NCBI GenBank assembly: GCA_903789615.1
Contig: CAIFEV010000008.1
Coordinates: 1 to 64,000, forward strand
Source: an uncultured Lachnospiraceae bacterium
Lineage (GTDB): Bacteria > Bacillota > Clostridia > Lachnospirales > Lachnospiraceae
Direction: 5' to 3'
Length of the DNA: 64,000 nt
Shown in pieces: positions 34,032 to 42,659 of this stretch. Made by a program: the position numbers and the translations under genes. Position 1 is the stretch's first letter. Every line of letters begins with the position of its first letter. The notes beneath the pieces are model-generated. The model searched no databases and was not told where the DNA came from. It saw only the letters and a program-made list of their open reading frames with translations.

Positions 34032-35258
34032 ATGGAGCAGTTGAATCAGCTTTCCATCCGGGACCAGAATTTAAAAAGAGTATATCAGGAGATCTGCAAT
34101 ACGAAAGGATCCTCCAGAGCGTCTGTTGCGCGGAAACTGTCGCTGAGCAAGGCTTCCCTTTCTTCGCTGGCGGACGAACTGATTGTAGACAATCTGGTGA
34201 CAGAAAAGGGAAAGAAAGTGAAGACCGGTCTGGGGCGCAATCCGGTGATGCTGGCTCCGAAGGAGAATACAAATTTTATTGTATCCGTTTTGTGGAAAAA
34301 CGGATACGTAGAAGGGTATATCATTGATATTGCGTCCGGTAATGCATGGCCGTCCGGAGGCGATGGCAGGCTGATTCTTTCCGTCGATAATCCGGAAGAC
34401 TATGCCAGGGTGGCTCTTGTTTGTGCAAAAGGACTGACAGAGAAACTCGGAAGTGTGCAGCGAGTGCTGGGAACAGTCATGATTATTCCGGGTATTGTCG
34501 ATCCTGTGCGTGAACAAATTCTTTCGTATCCGCTTGATATAACGGAAGATATCGGATATCAAATTATACAGGATTTGATAGAAAATCATTCGGATGAGAA
34601 TATATGTCTCATGAATGATACTGCGGCACTTGCATATGGAGAAAAGTTTCTGAATCATTGGGAAGATCCGGATTTTTTCTATGTCAATTTTGCAGTCGGC
34701 ATCGGATCGGTTTTCTACATGCACGGAAAACCGCTGGAGGATGCTACCGGCCGTCAGACGCAGTTCGGGCATATTGTGATTAATCCGAATGGGCCGTTGT
34801 GTGAATGTGGTTCAAGGGGGTGCCTTGAAGCAATGATTGGCGAAAAGGCCGTCAGAAAACGCTGGGAACTGATTTTCAGGGAAAGCGGCGACATGAAGCT
34901 TGGTGAAGGAAATTATTACCGTGTGCTTCGGGAAAAGGCGGAAAACCATGATATTGAAGCCGTCGCGGCAATGGATGAAATTGCATATGTATTTTCCTGG
35001 GCTCTTTCCAATGTGGTCACGGTTATATATCCGCATCGGGTAATTATAGGCGGCAGCGGATATGAACTCGGCGAAACCTTTCTTGAAAAAGTAAGAAGCA
35101 AAGTTCAGGAAATCGGATATTCCTATATGGTGAGAGACTTACAGGTCAATTATTCGAAAGCGGAAAAAGATATTATCTATAAAGCGGGTGCTCAGTATGC
35201 ATTTGATACGCATTACAATTTTGCGTTAAAATCGATTCAGGGCCTGCATCTGGGTTGA
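34032..35258 (+). CDS. ROK-family transcriptional regulator
   Basis: The 408-aa XylR/NagC-type protein has an N-terminal winged helix-turn-helix (residues about 10-65, GSSRASVARKLSLSKASLSS) and a ROK sugar-binding domain with the zinc motif CECGSRGCLEA. It is probably the repressor of this operon, released by the imported sugar. It lies inside the operon between the isomerase and the second dehydrogenase. Confidence 0.88.
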   Translation: MEQLNQLSIRDQNLKRVYQEICNTKGSSRASVARKLSLSKASLSSLADELIVDNLVTEKGKKVKTGLGRNPVMLAPKENTNFIVSVLWKNGYVEGYIIDIASGNAWPSGGDGRLILSVDNPEDYARVALVCAKGLTEKLGSVQRVLGTVMIIPGIVDPVREQILSYPLDITEDIGYQIIQDLIENHSDENICLMNDTAALAYGEKFLNHWEDPDFFYVNFAVGIGSVFYMHGKPLEDATGRQTQFGHIVINPNGPLCECGSRGCLEAMIGEKAVRKRWELIFRESGDMKLGEGNYYRVLREKAENHDIEAVAAMDEIAYVFSWALSNVVTVIYPHRVIIGGSGYELGETFLEKVRSKVQEIGYSYMVRDLQVNYSKAEKDIIYKAGAQYAFDTHYNFALKSIQGLHLG

Positions 35259-35278
35259 AACCCGGTTGGAGAAATGCG

Positions 35279-36349
35279 ATGAAAAAGCTGAAGGTTGCAA
35301 TTGTCGGCTGCGGGAGGATATCCGTAAGCTATGCGGATGCATTCAGGAAGCTGTCTGACAGAGTAGAACCGGTTTATGCGGTTGACAGAAATTTCGAACG
35401 TGCCAAAAGTTTTGCAAATCAGTTTGAAAACTGTAGTCCGGCAATCGATATTTCTGAGATATATGGAAAAGGTGTTGATGTAGTTCATCTCTGCCTTCCA
35501 CACGATCTACATGCTCCTGTAGCAGTCGATGCAATGCGGCATGGCATTCATGTGTTGACGGAAAAGCCGGTTGCGCTGACTCTTCAGGACGCCGATGAGA
35601 TGATCCATGTCTCTGAAGAAACCGGGATGAAGCTCGGTTGTATTTTCCAGACGCGGTATAACGAGTCGGTTCAAAAACTTAAGGAGCGCTATAACCGGCA
35701 GGAATTTGGCAAGGTCACCACAGCCAGGTCGTATCTGTCGTGGTATCGTCCGGATTCGTATTATGATACGAGTGACTGGAAAGGAACCTGGGAGCACGAA
35801 GGTGGTGGAACGCTGATTGATCAGGCAATACACAGTATAGACCGTGTACGGTATATCATCGGAAGTGATGTTCTGTGGATTGAAGGGTCTATTCACAATC
35901 ATGCGCATCCATCACGAGACATTGAAGATACGGCAGAGGCCTGCATACAGTTTAAGAACGGATGCTGCTATAATCTGTATTCCTGCAATTATTATGGATT
36001 TGACTCGCCGATAAATATCGAGTTTTGTGGCGAAAAGGGACGATTCGGTCTTATCCAGGATATGGGGTATACCTGGTTCGGAGATGAGTACACAGAGTAT
36101 CATGAAGTGAATAAATCGGAATCGGTGGGGAAAAACTACTGGGGCACAACACATGTGATGCAGCTGGCCGATTTTTATGATTCGGTTCTGAACGACAGAC
36201 CCGTTTCTGTCGATGGTCTCGAAGGCCGCAAAACACTGGAAATGGTCAAGGGGATTTATCTCTCGGCGCTGACCCACAGGAGAATATGGCTTCCGTTTGA
36301 AGATCACAAGATAACGAAGGAAGAAGTCCGTCAGCTCTGGAATCGATGA
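35279..36349 (+). CDS. Gfo/Idh/MocA-family dehydrogenase (second in operon)
   Basis: The 356-aa oxidoreductase has a Rossmann start KLKVAIVGCGRISVSYADAF, the TEKPVALT motif and the substrate-domain helix GGTLIDQAIHSIDRVRYIIG. I use the ATG at 35279 with GGAG 7 nt upstream; an in-frame TTG at 35255 overlaps the ROK stop. Two distinct Gfo/Idh enzymes plus a TIM-barrel isomerase are the usual signature of oxidation-isomerisation-reduction of a sugar or inositol through a keto intermediate. Confidence 0.87.
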   Translation: MKKLKVAIVGCGRISVSYADAFRKLSDRVEPVYAVDRNFERAKSFANQFENCSPAIDISEIYGKGVDVVHLCLPHDLHAPVAVDAMRHGIHVLTEKPVALTLQDADEMIHVSEETGMKLGCIFQTRYNESVQKLKERYNRQEFGKVTTARSYLSWYRPDSYYDTSDWKGTWEHEGGGTLIDQAIHSIDRVRYIIGSDVLWIEGSIHNHAHPSRDIEDTAEACIQFKNGCCYNLYSCNYYGFDSPINIEFCGEKGRFGLIQDMGYTWFGDEYTEYHEVNKSESVGKNYWGTTHVMQLADFYDSVLNDRPVSVDGLEGRKTLEMVKGIYLSALTHRRIWLPFEDHKITKEEVRQLWNR

Positions 36350-36367
36350 CGGCATAATGGTATATGT

Positions 36368-36420
36368 AATCAGGCAGAGATATGGAGGAGAATGGATCCA
36401 TATTCTCTGCCTGATTTATT
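36368..36420. terminator. Bidirectional terminator between convergent operons
   Basis: AATCAGGCAGAG then ATATGGA pairs with TCCATAT then CTCTGCCTGATT, a stem of about 19 bp with one bulge, flanked by T-rich sequence on the plus side and A-rich on the other. Confidence 0.8.
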
Positions 36421-36454
36421 CGCCAGGTGGTATCTGGTTATACCATTGCCGGAT

Positions 36455-37135
36455 TTATACTGTGATTGAATCACCAGGATCCAGAGCTGTCACTGGAATA
36501 CTATTTCTTTGACATAAATTACAAAATAGTTTCGGATCCTGATCAATAAATGGGAATGTGTGATAATGCATTGGGATAGTCATCGCGGCACCTATCATTT
36601 TTGCCGCCCGGGCTGCGTCCGCTGCTCCCATTGTGAATACATCGCCGATCGGAAGCATTGCCAGATCCAGGTGCTCTTCGGCAAGAAGCTCCATGTCTTT
36701 TGTCAGAGCCGTATCTCCTGCAAAATATATCTTTTTTACTATTCCGGCGGATTCTTCGTCACGGATTGAAAGTATGAATCCTGATGCGAGTGCCCCCGGG
36801 ACGCCGCTGCCGTGAATGGCAGGTGTGAGTTTTATTGCTCCAAATGGAAGACTTACTCTGCCGCCTATGTTGCAGGGCAGAGTGTTCAGATTTTTAAATA
36901 AAGCACCAGTAAGATCTATTGAGCCGATAATCGTAGCACCAGTACGTTTGGCAATCGATTCCGTATCTCCGACGTGGTCGCTGTGCCCGTGCGAAACCAG
37001 AATGTAATTGGCATCCACTTTATCGGCTGTAACTGCAGCATACGGATTTCCGGTGAGAAATGGGTCCGTAAGAATCCTGACGGCTCCGGCTGTTATCTGA
37101 AAGCAGGAATGTCCAAGATATTTCACATCTATCAT
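36455..37135 (-). CDS. Metal-dependent hydrolase, UPF0173 (metallo-beta-lactamase fold)
   Basis: The 226-aa protein has the MBL zinc motif SHGHSDHVGD, an FAGDTALTKD aspartate and PMHYHTFPFI near the end. The MIDVKYLGHSCFQI start is typical of UPF0173. The family's substrates are undefined. The ATG at 37135 has AGGGAGG upstream. It follows the DUF362 gene on the same strand. Confidence 0.87.
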   Translation of the reverse strand: MIDVKYLGHSCFQITAGAVRILTDPFLTGNPYAAVTADKVDANYILVSHGHSDHVGDTESIAKRTGATIIGSIDLTGALFKNLNTLPCNIGGRVSLPFGAIKLTPAIHGSGVPGALASGFILSIRDEESAGIVKKIYFAGDTALTKDMELLAEEHLDLAMLPIGDVFTMGAADAARAAKMIGAAMTIPMHYHTFPFIDQDPKLFCNLCQRNSIPVTALDPGDSITV

Positions 37136-37203
37136 TAAAAGCCTCCCTGTTACATATACTGATATTTTGCAGTTTCTGTTTTGCGATACTGAGGACTGAA
37201 AAA

Positions 37204-38178
37204 TCAATCATCCAGTGTCTTCCCAGCATTGATCGTACGAACAATCTGAGATGGCACGGGAGGACATCCTTTACACCATGATATTGTGCTGTTCCGGAAT
37301 TTTGCAGTGCAGTTCCCTACCAGTACCACAGGTGAACCATCAGCCGGGTGCAGATCCTCGGCAGTTAAATCTCCTCCAAAGGCAATCGTGACAGCCGGGC
37401 TGTTTTCATATTCCTGATGATGATATCGGAAAAACTGAAGCATGGCGGCGTGACAGGCGCTGCAGGCACCTTTTTCAACGACAGAGGGGTTGTGGTAATT
37501 CTGTTGCAGATCCTGCTCAGAAGCCAGACGGAATTTTCTGGACCACTTTAGAAAATCGACAGGGTGTACATGAATATCCTCTATCTTTAAATTTCGATCC
37601 TCACGAACCAGATTCAGATGTGCTATTGCATCCGGCTTCATGCCCATAAGCTGAATCGCCGTCAGGTCGACAGAGAGAGCATCATGAGAAGAAATGACCA
37701 TATTCATTTCTACCGGTGTGCCCCCGGAAGGACCGAATCCTTCCATACAGGTTGTGGCGTCCAGAATTGCGTAATCCGGATACAGAAGTTTCATCAGATC
37801 ACAGATTCCGTAATCAAGGCACTTTCCCTTGTGAATATCCGGCGGGTTCGACTTTATCCGGTGAAGACGGGTTTTATCGCGCTGATACAGACAGCCTTTC
37901 ATATTTTTAATGCTGAGTGTGACTCCTGCATACATATGTGTCTTCATCACAGGCACGGAAATCACCCGGTCAACTTCAAATGCCAGATTGGACAATTTCA
38001 GTTTTTCAATAATATGATGATTTGGTATGATTCTCTCTGTCATGCCTGAATCATCCAGATTCAGGCATTCGACGCCTTCTTGTTCACAGACTTTCCAGAT
38101 ACCGGCAGATCGGAGTGCCTCTATACTATCTGTTCCGATAATAGAACTGTCTCCTACATCATCACGGTATTGCTTCAA
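37204..38178 (-). CDS. DUF362-domain protein, probably 5'-truncated
   Basis: The protein of about 324 aa matches the DUF362 core (VISVPVMKTHMYAGVTLSIK, then NMKGCLYQRDKTRLH, and later ACSACHAA and WCKGCPP cysteines). The usual N-terminal part (the LLKPNL region, about 70 residues) is missing. The best start is a TTG at 38178 without a ribosome site, and in-frame sequence upstream runs into a stop. A neighbouring frame upstream contains RIRIRPALKTP, which looks like the lost N-terminus after a frameshift. DUF362 proteins often carry iron-sulfur centres, and their role is unknown. The gene may be non-functional. Confidence 0.65.
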   Translation of the reverse strand: MKQYRDDVGDSSIIGTDSIEALRSAGIWKVCEQEGVECLNLDDSGMTERIIPNHHIIEKLKLSNLAFEVDRVISVPVMKTHMYAGVTLSIKNMKGCLYQRDKTRLHRIKSNPPDIHKGKCLDYGICDLMKLLYPDYAILDATTCMEGFGPSGGTPVEMNMVISSHDALSVDLTAIQLMGMKPDAIAHLNLVREDRNLKIEDIHVHPVDFLKWSRKFRLASEQDLQQNYHNPSVVEKGACSACHAAMLQFFRYHHQEYENSPAVTIAFGGDLTAEDLHPADGSPVVLVGNCTAKFRNSTISWCKGCPPVPSQIVRTINAGKTLDD

Positions 38179-38324
38179 CGCTTTAGATTCAACAAGTATA
38201 CGCTGAATTTGAGTATCTCACAAGGAGTTTTTAAAGCGGGCCTGATTCTTATTCGGCTTCTGAAAAAACTGGCAACGGTTGTTTCGTTTGATACTAGTGA
38301 ACGCTAATGAACAAAGTAATGAAC

Positions 38325-38353
38325 TTGTGAAACGATGATCAGCTGTATATAAT
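38325..38353 (+). promoter_or_regulatory. Promoter of the NCS1 permease/amidase operon
   Basis: TTGTGA (38325-38330), a 17-bp spacer and TATAAT (38348-38353). Confidence 0.65.
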
Positions 38354-38359
38354 AAGACC

Positions 38360-38451
38360 GATATTAGCAAGCGCGGCAAAGGTGCTGCGGACTGTGGCGA
38401 AATGATAATTTTCGCTGTGGCTTCCGCCAGGATCCTTGCCGCTATTTTTTT
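38360..38451 (+). promoter_or_regulatory. Structured leader ending in a terminator, upstream of NCS1 permease
   Basis: Three nested stems are visible: GCGGCAA (38373-38379) with TTGCCGC (38436-38442), GCGGA (38387-38391) with TCCGC (38423-38427), and GCGAAA (38397-38402) with TTTCGC (38410-38415). Internal loops separate them, and seven T's follow (38445-38451). The hairpin lies between the promoter and the ATG, so it must be read through for expression. It may be a ligand-sensing or protein-controlled attenuator. I do not recognise a known riboswitch class. Confidence 0.5.
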
Positions 38452-38474
38452 GAAGAGAGGAAAGAGGAGAAAAT

Positions 38475-39800
38475 ATGAACAGGGAAAGTGCTATTTCCGG
38501 ATCAGAAAGAGAAGCAACAGATTCCGATTATCCGCTGACGCATGTGCCGAAAGAAGCCCGACGCACATTCTTTTCGGTAATGGCTGTGCTTCTCGGAATC
38601 ACATTCTTCAGCCCGACCATGGCTGTTGGGGCACAGATTGGAACAGCATTCACATTTGGCAATGTGCTTCTGATAACTCTGCTGGGAAATTTGATTCTGG
38701 GGATTTATGTCGCTGTCAACTGCGGAATTGGAGCAAAGACAGGTCTTACGAGTGTAATGCTTTGCCGGTATACATTTGGCAGAGCCGGTGCAAAGTGGGC
38801 GGATCTGCTTCTCGGAGGCACTCAGATTGGCTGGTATGCATACGTAAGCGCGTATGTTGGTATGCTTTTTGCAACGGCTTTCAACCTTACGGGATCTGCT
38901 ACATGGTTTACCCTTGTGTGGGCACTGATTTTCGGTGTTACGGCTTTATACGGATATAAGGCAATGGAAAAAATCGCATATGTTGCTGTTCCGGCGCTTC
39001 TTATTCTCGTGATCCTCATTCCTATTCTGGGGATCCGGGCTGCGGGCGGTCTGAGCGCACTTGTCTCGGCGGTTCCTACAACCTCCATGAGCGTTGCAAC
39101 AGCAATGACAGCCATTGTCGGGACGTTTTCTTCCATGGGTACGCAGGCCTGCAACTGGTCCCGCTTTTCCAAAAGTACGAAGTCGGGATTCTGGTCAGGC
39201 TTTGTGGCATTTATGATCGGAAATACGGTTATGCTTGGTGCCGGAATTGTAGGAGCGCTTGCTTTTGGAGAGTCGGATTTTATTGTTATCCTGATGAATC
39301 TTGGGCTTTCTGTCGTGGCTCTCGTTGTTCTTACGCTGAATATATGGACCACGGCTCATGCAGGTGCTTACGCATGGGCAGTCGCCGGAGCAGAAGCAGC
39401 CAATAAAGAAAATAAGACACCATTCCTTCTCATCGGTCTTGCGATTGCAGTTGTTCTGGCCTGCACCGGCATTTACAATCAGCTGATTCCGTTTCTGAAC
39501 ATTCTCGGCGTCTTTATCCCTCCGATCGGTGGGGCTATTATCGGGGATTATTTCTTCACATTCAAACGCAGACTGCCAAAAGTTGAGTGTGTTACCTTTA
39601 AGATGCTTCGTATATCTCCGGTAATTGCTTATGCGGCAGGAACCATTGCCGCATGGGTGACCAATGTATTTAATGTGGGAGTGCCTCCGCTTCTTGGCAT
39701 TGCTGTTTCTATTGTGTGCGTGCCACTTGTAAATGCTGCTCTAAAGGCTGCCGGGGTCGGGGATATGCATGGGATCAGCGATGATGCGGAATATGTATGA
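38475..39800 (+). CDS. NCS1-family nucleobase/hydantoin permease (CodB-like)
   Basis: The 441-aa permease has about twelve membrane helices. The PLTHVPKEARRTFFSVMAVL start, GIGAKTGLTSVMLCRYTFGR, and FSSMGTQACNWSRFSKSTKS are NCS1 features. The family imports cytosine, purines, allantoin, hydantoins or thiamine. AGAGGAG precedes the ATG. The next gene is an amidase of the nitrilase superfamily, so the substrate could be an amide or ureide that is then hydrolysed. Confidence 0.88.
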   Translation: MNRESAISGSEREATDSDYPLTHVPKEARRTFFSVMAVLLGITFFSPTMAVGAQIGTAFTFGNVLLITLLGNLILGIYVAVNCGIGAKTGLTSVMLCRYTFGRAGAKWADLLLGGTQIGWYAYVSAYVGMLFATAFNLTGSATWFTLVWALIFGVTALYGYKAMEKIAYVAVPALLILVILIPILGIRAAGGLSALVSAVPTTSMSVATAMTAIVGTFSSMGTQACNWSRFSKSTKSGFWSGFVAFMIGNTVMLGAGIVGALAFGESDFIVILMNLGLSVVALVVLTLNIWTTAHAGAYAWAVAGAEAANKENKTPFLLIGLAIAVVLACTGIYNQLIPFLNILGVFIPPIGGAIIGDYFFTFKRRLPKVECVTFKMLRISPVIAYAAGTIAAWVTNVFNVGVPPLLGIAVSIVCVPLVNAALKAAGVGDMHGISDDAEYV

Positions 39801-39836
39801 CTGGAAGTATAGAAGCAGCCGAAGGAAAATAGAGAG

Positions 39837-40775
39837 ATGAATATCGGAAATTTATTTTCAATTAATGGCACAATTTCAACACAGGCGCTCAGTGCTGTCG
39901 GACTTCAGTATGGACCTGTCGGAGCCCAGACAAGAGAGGAAGTCAATGAAAATCTGCAGACACTGCTGGAATATATGGATTCGGCTGTCAGCGGATATCC
40001 GGGGGCAGACCTGGTTGTTGCACCGGAAGCCTGTATTCAGGGATTTGCTCCGACCGGATTTGAAGACGCGATCCTGACAGAAGACAGCCCGGAAGTGCAG
40101 ACGATCTGTGATCGCTGCCGGAAACTTTCTATATGGGGAGTGTTTGGCCTGCTATTTTGGACGGATAGCAGAAAATGCTATGAAAACACGGCGATTGTTG
40201 TGAATGACAAGGGGGAAATCGTACACCGTTACGTAAAAATGAATCCGTGGATCCCGTTTGAAAATTCACGCCCGGGGAAAGAGTGCACGGTATGCGACGG
40301 ACCCAAGGGTTCAAAACTCGGCATTATCATCTGCGCAGACGGTGATTACCCGGAAATCTGGCGGGAAGCGGCATATCGTGGAGCGAACGTCATCATACGT
40401 CCGACACACTATATGGATCCGTATGAGGAGGCCTGGAGTATTACCAACAAAGCCGGAGCGTACTTTAATCAGGTATATGTTATCGGCGTCAACTGTACCG
40501 GACTTGCCCGGAATGAAAGCCGTTCCTGCTTTGGCAGAAGTATGATTCTTGGTCCTGACGGTAATATCATTGCACAGATGGCTGACCATCCGGGACTTAT
40601 CAAGGCGGATCTTTATCCCGGGATCATTGATAAGATTCATGAGCAGGCGGTGCATTCTGCTCCGATGTTTACCTTTAATCACCGGGGGGCCAGCTGTCCG
40701 GATATGCGCGGAGAAGGAGACCAGGCTATGCGATATACCGCATATGGCTATCAGAAAGGGAGGGAAGAGAGATGA
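39837..40775 (+). CDS. Amidase of the carbon-nitrogen hydrolase (nitrilase) superfamily
   Basis: The 312-aa enzyme has the Glu-Lys-Cys triad: Glu64 (VAPEACIQG), Lys134 (YVKMNPW) and Cys166 (IICADGDYPE). The spacing matches aliphatic amidase and formamidase (AmiE/AmiF). It should release ammonia from a small amide brought in by the NCS1 permease. The stop overlaps the start of a 76-aa protein (ATGA), which points to a tight three-gene operon. Confidence 0.85.
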   Translation: MNIGNLFSINGTISTQALSAVGLQYGPVGAQTREEVNENLQTLLEYMDSAVSGYPGADLVVAPEACIQGFAPTGFEDAILTEDSPEVQTICDRCRKLSIWGVFGLLFWTDSRKCYENTAIVVNDKGEIVHRYVKMNPWIPFENSRPGKECTVCDGPKGSKLGIIICADGDYPEIWREAAYRGANVIIRPTHYMDPYEEAWSITNKAGAYFNQVYVIGVNCTGLARNESRSCFGRSMILGPDGNIIAQMADHPGLIKADLYPGIIDKIHEQAVHSAPMFTFNHRGASCPDMRGEGDQAMRYTAYGYQKGREER

Positions 40776-41002
40776 CTAAGCCATCGTACCCTGCACTGTT
40801 TCACTATATCCAGAAAGCTCTGGCTGACGTGACATATCCTGCGACGAAACAGGAGATTCTTGATATGGCAGGAGGGAATCCCGTCTTCACGGACTGGGAA
40901 ACATCGGTGCCGCTTTCCGCATTTGTAAAGAAAATTGAAAAAGAGCAATTCTCCTGCGCCTCAGATTTCTACTGTGCGCTGATTGCTGCAATGAGCGGCT
41001 GA
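40772..41002 (+). CDS. 76-aa protein coupled to the amidase (DUF2795-like helical protein)
   Basis: The small protein starts within the amidase stop codon, with GGGAGG upstream. Its YPATKQEILDMAGGNPVF segment recalls the helical hairpin of DUF2795-like proteins. The overlap implies stoichiometric production with the amidase, but its function is unknown. Confidence 0.6.
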   Translation: MTKPSYPALFHYIQKALADVTYPATKQEILDMAGGNPVFTDWETSVPLSAFVKKIEKEQFSCASDFYCALIAAMSG

Positions 41003-41339
41003 AGGGGCGTAACTAAAATTGCTATAGCGATACGCTGGGCGCTTACCAGAAAGGGTGAGCCTGTGGTCAGTCGGTATGTATCTTTGGAAAATCCGGAGCT
41101 TGTCAGCAGGATTCCCACGCCGCTTGAGATGGGCCATGTTTATATGCGGCTGATCCGGGACACCATGCGGCCGGATGAAACTTATGCCGGGGGCATGCTG
41201 AGGGTTTATAATGATCCTATCGCAATACGATTGATAACTATAATGCCAGCGCATACTACGAGCCGTCGTACGTGATCGCGAAAGCGTACCGGGAGGGCGG
41301 CTTCTGAAAGCTGGCAGCATCTGCCAGGGGGTGAAGATC
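41003..41339 (+). pseudogene. Unidentified coding remnant upstream of the oligogalacturonate lyase
   Basis: Frame 2 from about 41030 to 41240 encodes protein-like sequence (VSRYVSLENPELVSRIPTPL, then EMGHVYMRLIRDTMRPDETY). After a shift another frame reads YDNYNASAYYEPSYVIAKAY, then REGGF and a stop at about 41306. No start with a ribosome site is present. I do not recognise the family. It looks like a broken gene at the edge of the AT-rich block. Confidence 0.45.
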
Positions 41340-42605
41340 TTGATACAGGAAAAAACGCTGGTCAGCGGCTGTGCGGGGGAGACGGCTGGGTTTAACACAC
41401 AGCTGCTGTACTTCACGTGTTCTTCGCTGACGGAGGATGACCGATATCTGTTTCTTATCACGGACCGCACGGGATCGCCGAATGTGGCTGTCAGGGATCT
41501 GAGAACGGGTGAGGAGCGGGTGCTCACGGACAACCGGAACGGGATCATGAAGAGCTACGTATACTTTGACGGGCAGCCGGGCCGGGGACTCAGTAAGGCG
41601 AGCGTGTCGCTTGACGCGGGGCGCGGCATTGCGTACTACATTCAGGATGACGAGATCCGCTGCGTGGACCTTGCGGGAAGAATCCGGGTGCTGAACCGGA
41701 TCCCGGACGGCCGGATGACGGCCTTTACGCATGTCTCGTCGGACGGAAAGCGGCTGTGCGTGCCGATGACGGACGGGCGGTGCCTGGACTATGATCCTAA
41801 GACGGAAGGAGAGGGGCTGGACCGCCGGCCGGTCTACAATATCGACCGCCGGGTGCAGGATGAGAACCTGTCCAGTTACCTCTGTGTCTATGACACGGGA
41901 AGCGGCGGGCTGCTGTACGAAAAGCGGATTCCGAGGTGCTGGATCACACATGTGCAGTTTGACCCGGTGAATCCGGATATCATTCTGTACAACCATGAGT
42001 GGGCATGCTTTGACTGCGGGATCCGGCGGATGTGGCTGTATGACCGCGCACGGGATGAGATCCGGAGGGTCCGGACGGAAGGCGCGGACACGCTGGGGGA
42101 TCCGCGCGGATTTGCCAGAAAGCGCGGGGACTGGGTATGCCATGAGATGTGGAGTGATGACGGGAGGTATATCATCTATCACGGCGGCTACGAGAACGGG
42201 CCGGCCATGGTGGGGCGCTACGATCTGTCATTCGGGCAGTATCATGAGATTGCGCTGCCGGATGATTACAAGTCCTACGGGCATTTTACGATGGATGCAG
42301 AGGGGAATCTCGTCTGCGACGGATACTACCGGCACCCCGGGGACGTGGTGACAGAGCGCGAGAACAGCACGGACAACGGACCGGACCCGCACAAGAAGGA
42401 CGGCCTGTACATCTCTTTTGTCCGGCCGGACTGGGAGGCGGGGAAACTCACCTGGACACCGCTGTGCCGGCATGACAGCGACTGGCTCGGCCAGGATGCG
42501 CATCCGCATCCGGTCTTCAGCCACGATGGAAGGACCGTGTATTTTAACAGCCGGACCGGGCGGTATGTGAAGGTGTACGCAGTTCCGGTTGTGAAAAATA
42601 TCTGA
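41340..42605 (+). CDS. ogl: Oligogalacturonate lyase family protein (PL22)
   Basis: A beta-propeller protein of about 421 aa that splits unsaturated or saturated digalacturonate from pectin by beta-elimination, using Mn2+ in the cytosol. The metal-site motif QDAHPHP gives Gln385, His388 and His390, matching the Gln-x2-His-x-His ligand pattern of the family. Propeller repeats such as SLTEDDRYLFLITDRTG and HVSSDGKRLCVP are seen. I prefer the TTG at 41340, with AGGGGGTG at good spacing, over the GTG at 41331. No transporter or KdgR-type gene is adjacent. Confidence 0.82.
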   Translation: MIQEKTLVSGCAGETAGFNTQLLYFTCSSLTEDDRYLFLITDRTGSPNVAVRDLRTGEERVLTDNRNGIMKSYVYFDGQPGRGLSKASVSLDAGRGIAYYIQDDEIRCVDLAGRIRVLNRIPDGRMTAFTHVSSDGKRLCVPMTDGRCLDYDPKTEGEGLDRRPVYNIDRRVQDENLSSYLCVYDTGSGGLLYEKRIPRCWITHVQFDPVNPDIILYNHEWACFDCGIRRMWLYDRARDEIRRVRTEGADTLGDPRGFARKRGDWVCHEMWSDDGRYIIYHGGYENGPAMVGRYDLSFGQYHEIALPDDYKSYGHFTMDAEGNLVCDGYYRHPGDVVTERENSTDNGPDPHKKDGLYISFVRPDWEAGKLTWTPLCRHDSDWLGQDAHPHPVFSHDGRTVYFNSRTGRYVKVYAVPVVKNI

Positions 42606-42613
42606 ATTTACCA

Positions 42614-42642
42614 TTGACATTTTGTGAATTGTGTCATAGAAT
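42614..42642 (+). promoter_or_regulatory. Promoter of the T-box/BASS transporter unit
   Basis: TTGACA (42614-42619), a 17-bp spacer and TAGAAT (42637-42642). Confidence 0.75.
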
Positions 42643-42659
42643 CGGCATCACAAAAGCAT

